From assembly GCA_963740395.1 (NCBI GenBank), contig CAVUEP010000019.1, positions 1 through 64,000 of the forward strand: DNA of 64,000 bases, in the 5' to 3' direction. The first letter of the stretch is position 1. The number at the start of each line of letters is the position of its first letter. This DNA comes from CADEEN01 sp963740395. GTDB taxonomy: Bacteria > Pseudomonadota > Gammaproteobacteria > Burkholderiales > Burkholderiaceae_C. The position numbers and the translations under genes are program-made. This document shows, one piece after another, positions 1 through 7,720 of this stretch. The notes under the pieces are model-generated. The model did not search any database, was not told the DNA's origin, and worked only from the letters and a program-made list of their open reading frames with translations.

Positions 1-70
1 CTGTTCATCGTGTTGCTCAACGTCGTCTTGCTAGAAAACAGGAACTCCCGAGTCGCCGTACCTGCGCGAC

Positions 71-601
71 ATGCGCGAAATGCGCGACGCTGATCTGCGT
101 GCCGGCGCCGAGCGCACCGATCGCACGCGCACGATCGGCGGCCTGGCCAGCCTGGCACTGACGCAGCCGCTGCTCGACGACTACCGCGCGGTGGCGCTGG
201 TCGAGCCGCTGGCGCGCCAGTTGAAGGCGAAGAAGGCCAAGATGGACGCCGTGATGCAGGCCTACGCCCAGGCCTCGGAGAGCGCCGCGCCCGAAGTCGT
301 GACCTCGGCGACTTTCCACACCGCCGCGCTCTACCAGGACTTCGGCAAGGCACTGATGCAGTCGCAGCGGCCGAAGAGCCTGAACAAGGCCGCGCTCGAA
401 CAGTACAACGTGATGCTCGAAGAGCAGGCCTTCCCGTTCGAGGAAAAGGCCACCGAGCTGCACGAGGCCAACGCGCGCCGCGCTGCGACGGGCCTCTACG
501 ACGAGTGGGTCAAGAAGAGTTTCACGGCGCTGCGCGACCTGCGACCCGTGCGTTACGGCAAGAGCGAACGCGGCGAAGGAGCCATCAATGCGGTGCGATG
601 A
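71..601 (+). CDS. C-terminal part of a TPR-type protein at the head of the ExbB/ExbD operon
   Basis: The 176 visible residues are alpha-helical and charged and look like the end of a longer tetratricopeptide-repeat protein of the type found ahead of ExbB/ExbD genes in Burkholderiales. The frame stays open upstream only to a stop at 32-34, and the first Met at 71 lies inside what looks like continuing protein, so the true N-terminus is probably outside the window or disturbed by an indel near the edge. The gene overlaps the next one by 14 bases, which suggests one transcript. The family assignment rests on general similarity and context and is moderately sure; no enzymatic motif is visible. 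Confidence 0.55.
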   Translation: MREMRDADLRAGAERTDRTRTIGGLASLALTQPLLDDYRAVALVEPLARQLKAKKAKMDAVMQAYAQASESAAPEVVTSATFHTAALYQDFGKALMQSQRPKSLNKAALEQYNVMLEEQAFPFEEKATELHEANARRAATGLYDEWVKKSFTALRDLRPVRYGKSERGEGAINAVR

Positions 602-1313
602 CCACGTCCGGAGCGCCGTTGCCGCGCTGTCCGCGGCAGCCATGCTGAGCATGCTGGCGGGCTGCGCAACCGTCGCCCTACCTTTGCAAACGCCCCCTGT
701 GGCCGCGGCCGTCGTCGCGCCAAAGGCGCCGACCACCACCGCAGCGGTGAAGCCCGCTGAGCCCGTCGTGGCGCCGGTGGCGGCGGCGGTTCAGGCGCAG
801 TTCGATCGTGCCTTGCAGGCCCAGCGCGCGGGCCGCCTCGACGAGGCCGAGCGCCAGTGGCGCGCCCTGGCGCAAGCCCATCCCGATCTCGGCGGCGTGC
901 ACGCCAACCTGGGCCTGATCCAGCGCGAGGCCGGACGCACGGCCGAGGCCGTGGCCTCGCTCGAGCGCGCGGTGCAGCTCAGCCCGACGCAGCCGCGCTT
1001 CTTCAACGAACTCGGCATCGCCTACCGCACCAACGGCCAGTTCGCGCAGGCCGAACAGGCCTACGAGCGCGCCCTCACGCTCGACGCCAACTACGCGGCG
1101 GCCCTGCTCAACCTGGGCATCCTGCACGACCTGTACCTGGGCAATGGCCCCAAGGCGCTGGCGCTCTACGAACGCTATCTGGCGCTGACACAGGCGGGTG
1201 ACGCGACGGTGACGAAGTGGGCGACGGACCTGCGCCGACGCCAACCCGCAACCCAGAGCGCGCCCGGCGCAGCCAATGCGCTGGCCGCCAAGAGTGCCAA
1301 GGAGGCGCAATGA
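588..1313 (+). CDS. TPR-repeat lipoprotein
   Basis: A protein of 241 residues that begins with a lipoprotein signal ending in a LAGC lipobox near residue 26, so it is probably anchored in a membrane on the periplasmic side. An Ala/Pro/Val-rich linker follows, then at least three tetratricopeptide repeats from about residue 65 to 200 (the spaced A/L/G/Y pattern of helix pairs). TPR units bind partner proteins. The start at 588 is preceded by AAGGAG. It lies between another TPR protein and exbB and overlaps the following gene by ATGA, so a structural or scaffold role for the ExbBD-type complex is likely, but this is inference from context. Confidence 0.75.
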   Translation: MRCDDHVRSAVAALSAAAMLSMLAGCATVALPLQTPPVAAAVVAPKAPTTTAAVKPAEPVVAPVAAAVQAQFDRALQAQRAGRLDEAERQWRALAQAHPDLGGVHANLGLIQREAGRTAEAVASLERAVQLSPTQPRFFNELGIAYRTNGQFAQAEQAYERALTLDANYAAALLNLGILHDLYLGNGPKALALYERYLALTQAGDATVTKWATDLRRRQPATQSAPGAANALAAKSAKEAQ

Positions 1314-1612
1314 AATTACCCGCCCTGATCGTGGCTGCGCTCGCGCTCAGCGCCATCGCTGCCGGCGCGCAGGATCGCGCCGACATCGACCGCACGCGAG
1401 ATCATCGGCAATCGCGAGTTGCCCAAGGTGCTCTACATCGTGCCGTGGAAGAAACCGCCGCCCGGAGAACTGAGCGGCAAGCCGCCCCAGAGCGTGCTCG
1501 ACGACCTCTGGCGCCGGTCGATCGCGACGTGTTCCGCCGTCACGTGCACTACGACCAACAACTCAATGCGCCGAAGCCGGCCGCGGCCACCACCGCTGCC
1601 GCGGCGCGCTGA
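1310..1612 (+). CDS. Small secreted protein of the ExbB/ExbD operon (two indels)
   Basis: The start codon overlaps the previous stop (ATGA at 1310). The first 21 residues form a clean signal peptide ending in AGA. The mature part, about 80 residues, is read in three pieces: the starting frame to about 1395, then the frame holding EIIGNRELPKVLYIVPWKK until about 1508, then the starting frame again to the stop at 1610-1612. One inserted base near 1395 and one lost base near 1507 explain this. The frame is recovered and the sequence stays protein-like, so the gene is probably intact in the organism. I do not recognise the family; its position just before exbB suggests a periplasmic accessory of the same system. 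Confidence 0.55.
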   Translation: MKLPALIVAALALSAIAAGAQDRADIDRTRDHRQSRVAQGALHRAVEETAARRTERQAAPERARRPLAPVDRDVFRRHVHYDQQLNAPKPAAATTAAAAR

Positions 1613-1658
1613 CACTCGACCCATCCGTTTCAGACAAGTCAGACAAGGAGAACCCACC

Positions 1659-2405
1659 ATGAACCTCATCGACAGCGCCGTCAAGTTCTTCCAGGACAGC
1701 GGCCCGGCCATCTACCCGAGCATCCTGATCATGTCCTTCGGCGTGGCGATCGCGATCGAGCGCTTCATCTTCCTGAGCCGCGCCGGCGCCGAGAACCGCA
1801 AGATGTGGGCGCAGCTGCTGCCGATGCTGCAGGGCGGTCGGTTCAAGGACGTGCAGCAGATGGCCTCCAACTCCGACGCCGCCGTCGGCAAGATCGTCAG
1901 CAACGGCCTGCAGCGCATGCAGAGCCCGGGCCGCCGCGAAGACATCGACGCGGCGATGGAGGAAGGCATGATGGAGATCGTGCCGCGCCTGGAGAAGCGC
2001 ACGCACTACATCGCCACCTTCGCCAACGTGATCACGCTGGTCGGCCTGCTGGGCACCATCATCGGCCTGATCAAGGGCTTCACGGCGGTGGCGCAGGTCA
2101 ACCCGGCCGAGAAGGCCGAGCTGCTGTCGGCGTCGATCTCGATCGCGATGAACAACACCGCGTTCGCGCTGACGGTCGCGATCCCGTTCCTGCTGATCCA
2201 CGCCTTCCTGCAGGCGCGCACCAGCGAGATCGTCGACGGCCTGGAAGGCGCCAAGATCAGCTTCCTGAACGTCACGCAGCGCCTGAAGGCCGAGGCCGGC
2301 ACGCCGCTGAGCGGCAGCCACGCCCGCATTGGAGTCCTGTCATGCGATCCAGACGCATCCGCCGCCACGCCGCCGAGCTCGACGTCACGGCCTTCATCAA
2401 CCTGA
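1659..2405 (+). CDS. exbB: ExbB/TolQ/MotA-type proton channel protein
   Basis: A 248-residue protein with the MotA/TolQ/ExbB fold: one membrane segment near residues 18-38, a large cytoplasmic domain, and two C-terminal membrane helices that carry the family pattern GLLGTIIGLIKGF and the helix around NNTAFALTVAIPF. ExbB forms a pentameric inner-membrane channel that uses the proton gradient to drive a TonB-like partner. The start at 1659 has AAGGAG upstream. The 3' end overlaps the following exbD by 64 bases in another frame, longer than most overlaps here. It sits in an operon with two exbD genes and an AgmX-like protein instead of a classical tonB. Confidence 0.9.
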   Translation: MNLIDSAVKFFQDSGPAIYPSILIMSFGVAIAIERFIFLSRAGAENRKMWAQLLPMLQGGRFKDVQQMASNSDAAVGKIVSNGLQRMQSPGRREDIDAAMEEGMMEIVPRLEKRTHYIATFANVITLVGLLGTIIGLIKGFTAVAQVNPAEKAELLSASISIAMNNTAFALTVAIPFLLIHAFLQARTSEIVDGLEGAKISFLNVTQRLKAEAGTPLSGSHARIGVLSCDPDASAATPPSSTSRPSST

Positions 2406-2843
2406 TCGTGGTGCTGGTGCCGTTCCTGCTGTCGACGGCCGTGTTCACGCGCCTGTCGGTGATCGACCTGTCGCTGCCGGCGCAGTCCTCGGGGGCGGTC
2501 GAGCAGCTCAAGGTCGACGACCTCAAGCTCGAGATCGTGATCCGGCCCGACGCACTCGAAGTCGGCGACCGCATCGGCGGCCTGATCCAGCGCATCCCGA
2601 ACACCGCGGGCGGCTACGACCTGGCCACGCTGTCGCAGCTGATGCAGCAGATCAAGGCCAAGTTCCCGGACACGGCGACCGCCACCGCTGCTGGCGCAGC
2701 CCGACACGCCCTACGACGACGCTGGTCGAGGTGATGGACGCGGTGCGCGAGGTGCCGCCGGCGCCGCGCACGCAAGGACAAGCCGGTGCCCGCTGTTCCC
2801 CGACATCTCGATCGGCGACGCGCCGATCGTGAGCAAAGCCTGA
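2342..2843 (+). CDS. exbD: ExbD/TolR-family protein, first copy (frame broken by indels)
   Basis: The N-terminus has the ExbD pattern: a short basic cytoplasmic tail, ELDVTAFINLIVVLVPFLL with the membrane-embedded aspartate that carries protons, then a periplasmic domain. The frame is intact to about 2686 and then jumps. Conserved C-terminal ExbD sequence (TPYDD, then EVMDAVREV, then PDISIGDAPIVSKA) follows in successive frames to the stop at 2841-2843. Four inserted bases near 2687, 2720, 2771 and 2790 explain all jumps. The clustering of errors makes the exact sequence here unreliable. ExbD works with ExbB as a stator around the proton path and contacts the TonB-like partner in the periplasm. 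Confidence 0.8.
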
Positions 2844-2859
2844 AGGAAGCGGGAACCCC

Positions 2860-3357
2860 ATGAAGCTGACTCCGCTGCAAAAGCGCGCCGAGCGCAAGAG
2901 CCGCAACAAGACCGGCCTGGACATGAACCTGGTCGCGCTGATCGACATCTTCACGATCCTGATCTTCTTCCTGATGTCGAGCGCCGCCGGCGTCGAGATC
3001 CTGAGCCCGGGCAAGGCGGTGACGCTGCCGCAGTCGAGCGCCGACAAGATGCCCGCGCGAGACCCTGGTCATCACGGTCAGCGGCCCCGACATCCTGGTC
3101 GACGGGCGCCGCGTGGCGCTGGTCACGGATGCCCTGGCGACCCCCAGCGACGTGATCGCCGGCTCAAGGCCGAGCTCGACCTGCAGTCCAAGCGGGTCGT
3201 GATCCGCGCCGAGAACCAGGCGCAGGGCAAGGCGATCACGATCATGGGCGACAAGGACATCCCGTACCGCCTGCTGCGCAAGGTGATGGTCACGGCGTCG
3301 CGTGCCGATTTCAGCGACGTGTCGTTCGCGGTCACGCCCAAGGCGGTGAAGACATGA
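2860..3357 (+). CDS. exbD: ExbD/TolR-family protein, second copy
   Basis: A 165-residue ExbD with the typical start: basic tail, then GLDMNLVALIDIFTILIFFLM containing the conserved Asp of the membrane helix, then a periplasmic domain. Residues 65-100 are scrambled because the frame is shifted between about 3055 (extra base) and 3163 (lost base). The other frame there reads LVITVSGPDILVDG, as expected for the family. The frame returns before the C-terminus, so the gene is complete. Two tandem, clearly different ExbD proteins behind one ExbB is a recurring layout in proteobacterial AgmX-type systems. An AAGGA sequence upstream of 2860 supports the start. Confidence 0.85.
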   Translation: MKLTPLQKRAERKSRNKTGLDMNLVALIDIFTILIFFLMSSAAGVEILSPGKAVTLPQSSADKMPARDPGHHGQRPRHPGRRAPRGAGHGCPGDPQRRDRRLKAELDLQSKRVVIRAENQAQGKAITIMGDKDIPYRLLRKVMVTASRADFSDVSFAVTPKAVKT

Positions 3358-3416
3358 GTCGCCGCGCCGTCCCCAGGGCAACTGCCGCAATGGCCCGCAC
3401 GGAGCTTGTCCGATGA
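3354..3416 (+). CDS. 20-codon mini-ORF coupled at both ends by ATGA overlaps
   Basis: The stop of the second exbD overlaps an ATG (3354), and the 20-codon frame that follows ends in a TGA that overlaps the ATG of the next gene (3413). The exact fit of the short frame between its two neighbours suggests that ribosomes are handed from exbD to the AgmX-like gene through it. The peptide is Arg/Ala-rich with no motif and is probably not functional by itself. It could be chance, or the product of a base error that hides a plain 56-base leader. Confidence 0.3.
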   Translation: MSRRAVPRATAAMARTELVR

Positions 3417-4501
3417 GCGCCGCCGCGATCTCGTTTCGCGCGCCGATCCTGGCCTGGGCCTTTTCGCCCGAGGACGAGGCGCGCTTCCAGCGCATCCTGC
3501 GCGGCATGGTCGGCATCAGCCTGCTGGCCTGCCTCGTGTTCTCGCTCATGCCCAGGCCGGTGGAGAACCGTGCCCTGCCCCCGGAGCTGCCCCCGCGGCT
3601 GGCCAAGCTGGTGCTTGAACGCGAACCGCTGCCGACACCGAAGAAGGCGCCCGAACCACCGCGCGTGGCCAAGGCCGAGTTGCCGCCCGAGGCCCTGCCG
3701 CCCAAGGCCGACCCGCGTCCGGCGCCCAAGCGCGAGCGCACCAAGGAAGCCCCGGTGCCCGAAGCGCGCGTGCCGCAACCCAACAAGCCGCCGGGCGAGA
3801 TCGAGGGCGCGCGGCGCCAGGCTGCCGGTGTGGGCCTGCTGGCGATGAAGGACACGCTGGCCGAGATGCGCGGCGCCCCCGTCGCAGTGCAGCTCAACCA
3901 GAACATCAAACCCGGCCGCGGCGTCGGCAGTGGCGTCGGCGTGGGCGTGGGCGCGGGCAACGAGCCCGGCCTGCCCGCACGCGCGCTGATCACGTCCAAT
4001 CTCACCGGCGGCTCGGGCGGCATCAACACCGCGGCCTACAGCCGCAATACCGGCGGCGGTGGCCTCGCGGGCCGCGCGACCACCCTGGTCGAAGGCGTGG
4101 CGGGCGGCGGCGGCGGTGGCGGCGCCGGCGGCGGTGGTGCCCGCGGCGGTGGCACCGGAGGCCCCGGCGACGGTGTCGGTGGCAGCCTCAAGAAGGGCGG
4201 CAGCGGCAAGGCCTCGCGCTCGATCGAAGAAATCAAGCTCGTCTTCGAGCGCAACAAGGGCGCCATCTACGCGCTCTACAACCGCGCGCTGCGCGAAGAG
4301 CCGGGCCTGCAGGGCAAGGTGGTGGTCGAGCTGAAGATCGCGCCGGGCGGCGACGTCGTCGGCGTGCGCGTGGTCTCGACCGAACTGAAGACGCCCGAAC
4401 TCGAACAGAAGCTGCTAGCGCGAATCCGTCAGTTCGACTTCGGCGCCAAGGATGTCGACGTGATGGTCGTCAGCTGGCCGGTCGACTTCCTGCCGTCCTA
4501 G
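3413..4501 (+). CDS. AgmX/TonB-like energy transducer with Gly-rich linker
   Basis: A 362-residue protein. A short cytoplasmic part is followed by one membrane helix around residues 33-48. Next come a Pro/Lys/Glu-rich stretch (about 50-130, the TonB-like periplasm-spanning rod) and a very Gly-rich region (about 160-265). The C-terminal domain of about 90 residues begins SIEEIKLVFERNKGAIYALYNRAL and contains GLQGKVVVELKIAPGG, the pattern of the AgmX/PglI C-terminal domain. This domain replaces the TonB C-terminus in some outer-membrane-reaching machines. With one exbB and two exbD upstream it is the likely force-transmitting part. The outer-membrane target is not visible in the window. Confidence 0.8.
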   Translation: MSAAAISFRAPILAWAFSPEDEARFQRILRGMVGISLLACLVFSLMPRPVENRALPPELPPRLAKLVLEREPLPTPKKAPEPPRVAKAELPPEALPPKADPRPAPKRERTKEAPVPEARVPQPNKPPGEIEGARRQAAGVGLLAMKDTLAEMRGAPVAVQLNQNIKPGRGVGSGVGVGVGAGNEPGLPARALITSNLTGGSGGINTAAYSRNTGGGGLAGRATTLVEGVAGGGGGGGAGGGGARGGGTGGPGDGVGGSLKKGGSGKASRSIEEIKLVFERNKGAIYALYNRALREEPGLQGKVVVELKIAPGGDVVGVRVVSTELKTPELEQKLLARIRQFDFGAKDVDVMVVSWPVDFLPS

Positions 4502-4504
4502 CGA

Positions 4505-5182
4505 TCACGCAGGGACGATGCGGCCGGCCTCGATGCGAATCTGCCGGTCGCAGCGCGCCGCCAGCCCGCTGTCGTGCGTGACCAGCACGAGGGTGGTTCC
4601 GGCCTCGCGGTTGAGCTCGAAGATCAGCTCCATCACCGTCTCCCCGGTGGCGAAATCCAGGCTGCCCGTGGGCTCGTCGGCCAACAGCACCGAGGGCTTG
4701 ACGACGAAGGCCCGCGCCAGCGCCACGCGTTGCTGCTCACCGCCCGACAACACCTTGGGGTAATGCGACAGCCGCTCGCTCAGGCCCACGCGGCCGAGCA
4801 TGTCGCGTGCCGTCGACCGCGCATCGCTGCGGCCTTGCAGCTCGAGCGGCAGCATCACGTTCTCCAGCGCCGTCAGGTTGGCCAGCAGCTGAAAGCTCTG
4901 GAACACGAAGCCGACGCGCTCGGCGCGCACGGCCGCACGCGCGTCCTCGTCGAGCTTGAAGATGTCGATCCCGGCCAGGCGCACGGTGCCGCGGGTGGGC
5001 ACATCCAGGCCGGCCACGATCGACAGCAGGGTGCTCTTGCCCGAGCCCGAGGCGCCGACGATGGCCACCGACTCGCGCTCGCGCAAGGAGAAATGCATGT
5101 CGTGGAGAATGGTCAGCACACCGGTGGAATCGCTGACCTGCTTGGTGACGTGTTCGACTTCGATGAGGGATGACGAGGACAT
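4505..5182 (-). CDS. ABC transporter ATP-binding protein, LolD/YbbA type
   Basis: The 225-residue product is a single ATPase domain with Walker A GASGSGKST, signature LSGGEQQRVALA and Walker B VLLADEPTG followed by the H-loop THD. The closest named types are LolD, MacB and YbbA, which extract or move lipophilic molecules at the inner membrane. In E. coli, ybbA is divergent from tesA exactly as here, so this is most likely the YbbA orthologue; its permease partner YbbP is not in the window. The start codon (5180-5182) overlaps that of tesA on the other strand. Confidence 0.85.
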   Translation of the reverse strand: MSSSSLIEVEHVTKQVSDSTGVLTILHDMHFSLRERESVAIVGASGSGKSTLLSIVAGLDVPTRGTVRLAGIDIFKLDEDARAAVRAERVGFVFQSFQLLANLTALENVMLPLELQGRSDARSTARDMLGRVGLSERLSHYPKVLSGGEQQRVALARAFVVKPSVLLADEPTGSLDFATGETVMELIFELNREAGTTLVLVTHDSGLAARCDRQIRIEAGRIVPA

Positions 5183-5864
5183 GAAGGATGGTTGGAAATT
5201 GGGGACGCGACGCGCCTGGCTGACGCACTGTAGCCTGATCGCTGCGGCCGCACTCGCCGGCCCGGCGCGGCCCGCGCGCGCCGACGCCGCCAAGCCCAGG
5301 TCCGCGCCGCTGATCCTGGTCGTCGGCGACAGCCTGTCGGCCGAGTACGGACTGGCGCGTGGCAGCGGGTGGGTGGCGCTGCTCGAGGAGCGCCTGGCAC
5401 GCGAGAAGATCGTCGCCAAGGTCGTCAACGCCAGCATCAGCGGCGACACGACGTCGGGCGGGCGCTCGCGGCTGCCGGCGCTGCTGTCGCAGCACAAGCC
5501 GAGCCATGTGATTCTCGAACTCGGCGGCAACGACGCCCTGCGCGGGCTGCCGCTGAAGTCGACCCAGGCCAACCTGGCGGCGATGGCGCGCGCCGCGAAG
5601 GCGGCCGGCGCGCGCGTGGTCGTCGTGGGTATGCAGGTGCCGCCGAACTACGGCCGCCAGTACGGCGAGGATTTCGCCGCGCTGTTCGTCAATGTCGCGC
5701 GCAGCGAAGGCGCGGCGCTGGTGCCCTTCCTGCTCAAGGGCGTGGCCGACGCGCCCGACACGGTGGCGATGTTCCAGCCCGACCGGATTCACCCCAGCGC
5801 GGTGGCGCACCCGGTGATGCTCGGCAACGTCTGGCCGGTGCTGCGCCCGCTGCTGCCGAAGTAG
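5181..5864 (+). CDS. tesA: SGNH-hydrolase: acyl-CoA thioesterase I / arylesterase
   Basis: A 227-residue secreted hydrolase. The N-terminus carries a signal with a TRRAWL run that resembles a weak twin-arginine motif and ends near ARA (residue 34). The four SGNH blocks are visible: GDSLS with the nucleophile Ser51, the glycine block, GGND, and DRIHPS with the catalytic Asp and His. TesA-type enzymes hydrolyse acyl-CoA thioesters, lysophospholipids and aryl esters in the periplasm. I chose the ATG at 5181, which gives the shortest sensible signal; the in-frame ATG at 5163 is possible. It is divergent from the LolD/YbbA-like ATPase. Confidence 0.88.
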   Translation: MKDGWKLGTRRAWLTHCSLIAAAALAGPARPARADAAKPRSAPLILVVGDSLSAEYGLARGSGWVALLEERLAREKIVAKVVNASISGDTTSGGRSRLPALLSQHKPSHVILELGGNDALRGLPLKSTQANLAAMARAAKAAGARVVVVGMQVPPNYGRQYGEDFAALFVNVARSEGAALVPFLLKGVADAPDTVAMFQPDRIHPSAVAHPVMLGNVWPVLRPLLPK

Positions 5865-5882
5865 CCACCCGCAGGCTGCGAC

Positions 5883-6647
5883 CTACGCCGCGGGTCGTGC
5901 CGCGCTGCCATTGCCCGCGTCGCCGGTCAATGTCATCAGGATGTCGGCGTACCAGGCGCAGTTCAGGCCCAGCGATTCATCCTGGACCTGATCGCGGGTC
6001 AGCATGTCCATTCGTGCCGAGTGCACGCCCAGCAGCTTCCAGCGCAAGTCGCCCAGACTGGTGTCGGCCGGGTCGCCATGCATCACCACCGGCGAGCCAC
6101 TGCTGCCACGGTGCGTGCGTGCGTCTGTCAGGAAGTATCCATGGCCCTGGAAGCGCAGTCCGAACGAGGACGAGATCATTGCCTGTCGAACCACCGGCAA
6201 GTGGTGCAAATCGTCGTGGAAGCTGAGCGGAAAGCCGACGATCAGCAACGGCGAACCGACCTCCACCTCGTCCAGGGAGGCCTGCAGGTGCTGTGGCGTG
6301 AAGGCTCGCAGGACGACCGACGCGGGCAGCGCCGCACGTTCAATCTCGATCACGGCCACATCGATTTCACCGCCCGCATCCGTCCCCTGGCGCCAGACGG
6401 CCCTCTCGTCTCGATACAGCAAGATCGACCAGCCGGTCGAACGTGTCAGGTTGGTCGAGTCCAGATGCAACTCGATTTCGATGCGATCAGGGAAGTGTCC
6501 GCTCGGCGCGTCGAGCACGACATGCCGGCTGGTCACGAGGAACAGACGATCCTGACGCGCAAAGAAGAAGCCACTGGACTTGGTCAGCAGCCATTGCCCG
6601 TTGAAAGTCGAAATCTGGGTCGCCGTCAGCAATAGCGGTTCGGTCAT
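5883..6647 (-). CDS. Trypsin-like serine peptidase domain protein
   Basis: A 254-residue protein with the chymotrypsin-fold triad: His42 in TSRHVV, Asp96 in EIDVAVIE and Ser183 in HRGSSGSPVV. This spacing fits the trypsin-like peptidases of the HtrA relatives and of stand-alone bacterial proteins; there is no PDZ domain and no obvious signal peptide. The frame runs on upstream to 6752, but the Met at 6647 starts at the first family-like residues and leaves a 113-base divergent gap to the next gene. The substrate is unknown. The chain is shorter than DegP and could be cytoplasmic. Confidence 0.7.
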   Translation of the reverse strand: MTEPLLLTATQISTFNGQWLLTKSSGFFFARQDRLFLVTSRHVVLDAPSGHFPDRIEIELHLDSTNLTRSTGWSILLYRDERAVWRQGTDAGGEIDVAVIEIERAALPASVVLRAFTPQHLQASLDEVEVGSPLLIVGFPLSFHDDLHHLPVVRQAMISSSFGLRFQGHGYFLTDARTHRGSSGSPVVMHGDPADTSLGDLRWKLLGVHSARMDMLTRDQVQDESLGLNCAWYADILMTLTGDAGNGSAARPAA

Positions 6648-6760
6648 TGCGGCTCCGGTCGGGACATGGCTTGGCAAGGTATACCACCTTGGTGCAAGCG
6701 CGCGTCTAGCGGGCACGACGCGGGCCGGTCGCCACCCGTGCGCAACGGGCATACTGCATC

Positions 6761-7648
6761 ATGATCCGCCTCAACTTGCAGGTGACGTTGCAGTATCAGG
6801 TCGGCGCGTTCGGCGCCGATTTCGTGTTCAACGTGCACGCCGCGCGCACACGCAGCCAGATCCTCGCCGACGAGCACCTGCGCCTGAGCCAGCCCGTTGA
6901 CGCGCAATTGCATACCGACGAGGTCAGCGGCAACCGCATCCTGCGCCTGCACGCTCTGCCAGGCGAGCTGACGGTGTCGTACTCGGCGACTGTGGACCTC
7001 ACCCACCACAGCGCCGACCCGGCACACATCGCCGAGGTGCCGATCTGCAGTTTGCCACCCGGAGTGATCGGCTACCTCTATCCCAGCCGCTACTGCCAGT
7101 CGGACCGCCTGATCAAACTCGCAATCAACGAGTTCGGGCAGTTACCTCAAGGCTACAGCCGCGTGCAGGCGATCTGCGATTGGGTGCACGAGCGCATCAC
7201 CTTCGCGCCGAACACGTCCAACTCGAACACCTCGGCGATCGATACGTTGATTGAGAGGGTCGGCGTCTGCCGCGACTTTGCGCATCTGATGATCGCGTTG
7301 TGTCGGGCCGTAAACATTCCTGCGCGTTTTGCGACCGGCACCGACTACGGCGCCGACGAGATTCTTGGCCCGCCCGATTTCCATGCCTATGTCGAGGCCT
7401 ATGTCGGTGACCGTTGGTACATCTTCGATCCTTCAGGCACGGCCATCCCGATGGGCTTTGTGCGCTTCGGCACCGGGCGCGACGCAGCCGACGTGGCCTT
7501 CGCGTCGATCTTCGGCGGCGTCGTGTCGTCAGCACCACTGATCCATGCGATTGCGGTCGAAGACAACGCACGGGGCATCGTGCTGCCGCATCGGTGCAGC
7601 CAAGCCTTGTCCACCGACGGCGAAGACGACATCGTCTCTCTCGCCTAA
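6761..7648 (+). CDS. Transglutaminase-like cysteine protease-fold protein
   Basis: A 295-residue protein with an N-terminal beta-rich domain and a transglutaminase core. The catalytic triad is clear: Cys170 in GVCRDFAH, His208 in PPDFHAYVE and Asp223 in YIFDPSG. Bacterial members with this layout are predicted cysteine proteases or amidases and often lie near circularly-permuted ATP-grasp and alpha-E genes, which are absent here. It is divergent from the trypsin-like protein, with the promoters of both in the 113-base gap. No signal peptide is seen. The substrate is unknown. Confidence 0.8.
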   Translation: MIRLNLQVTLQYQVGAFGADFVFNVHAARTRSQILADEHLRLSQPVDAQLHTDEVSGNRILRLHALPGELTVSYSATVDLTHHSADPAHIAEVPICSLPPGVIGYLYPSRYCQSDRLIKLAINEFGQLPQGYSRVQAICDWVHERITFAPNTSNSNTSAIDTLIERVGVCRDFAHLMIALCRAVNIPARFATGTDYGADEILGPPDFHAYVEAYVGDRWYIFDPSGTAIPMGFVRFGTGRDAADVAFASIFGGVVSSAPLIHAIAVEDNARGIVLPHRCSQALSTDGEDDIVSLA

Positions 7649-7720
7649 GGTCAACGGCGCGGCAGTTGCAGGGTGCGGCTCGACAGGATCACTGCGTTGG
7701 CGAGCGCGCCGATCCGTCGA

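Noticed and set aside
2687..2790. Programmed frameshifting in exbD
   Set aside because: Four shifts in 100 bases without slippery heptamers or conserved structure fit sequence errors, not recoding; similar breaks occur in unrelated genes throughout the window.
4095..4185. A GGC-type microsatellite or repeat array
   Set aside because: The repeats are the Gly-rich linker of the AgmX-like protein, in frame and irregular, not a repeat element.
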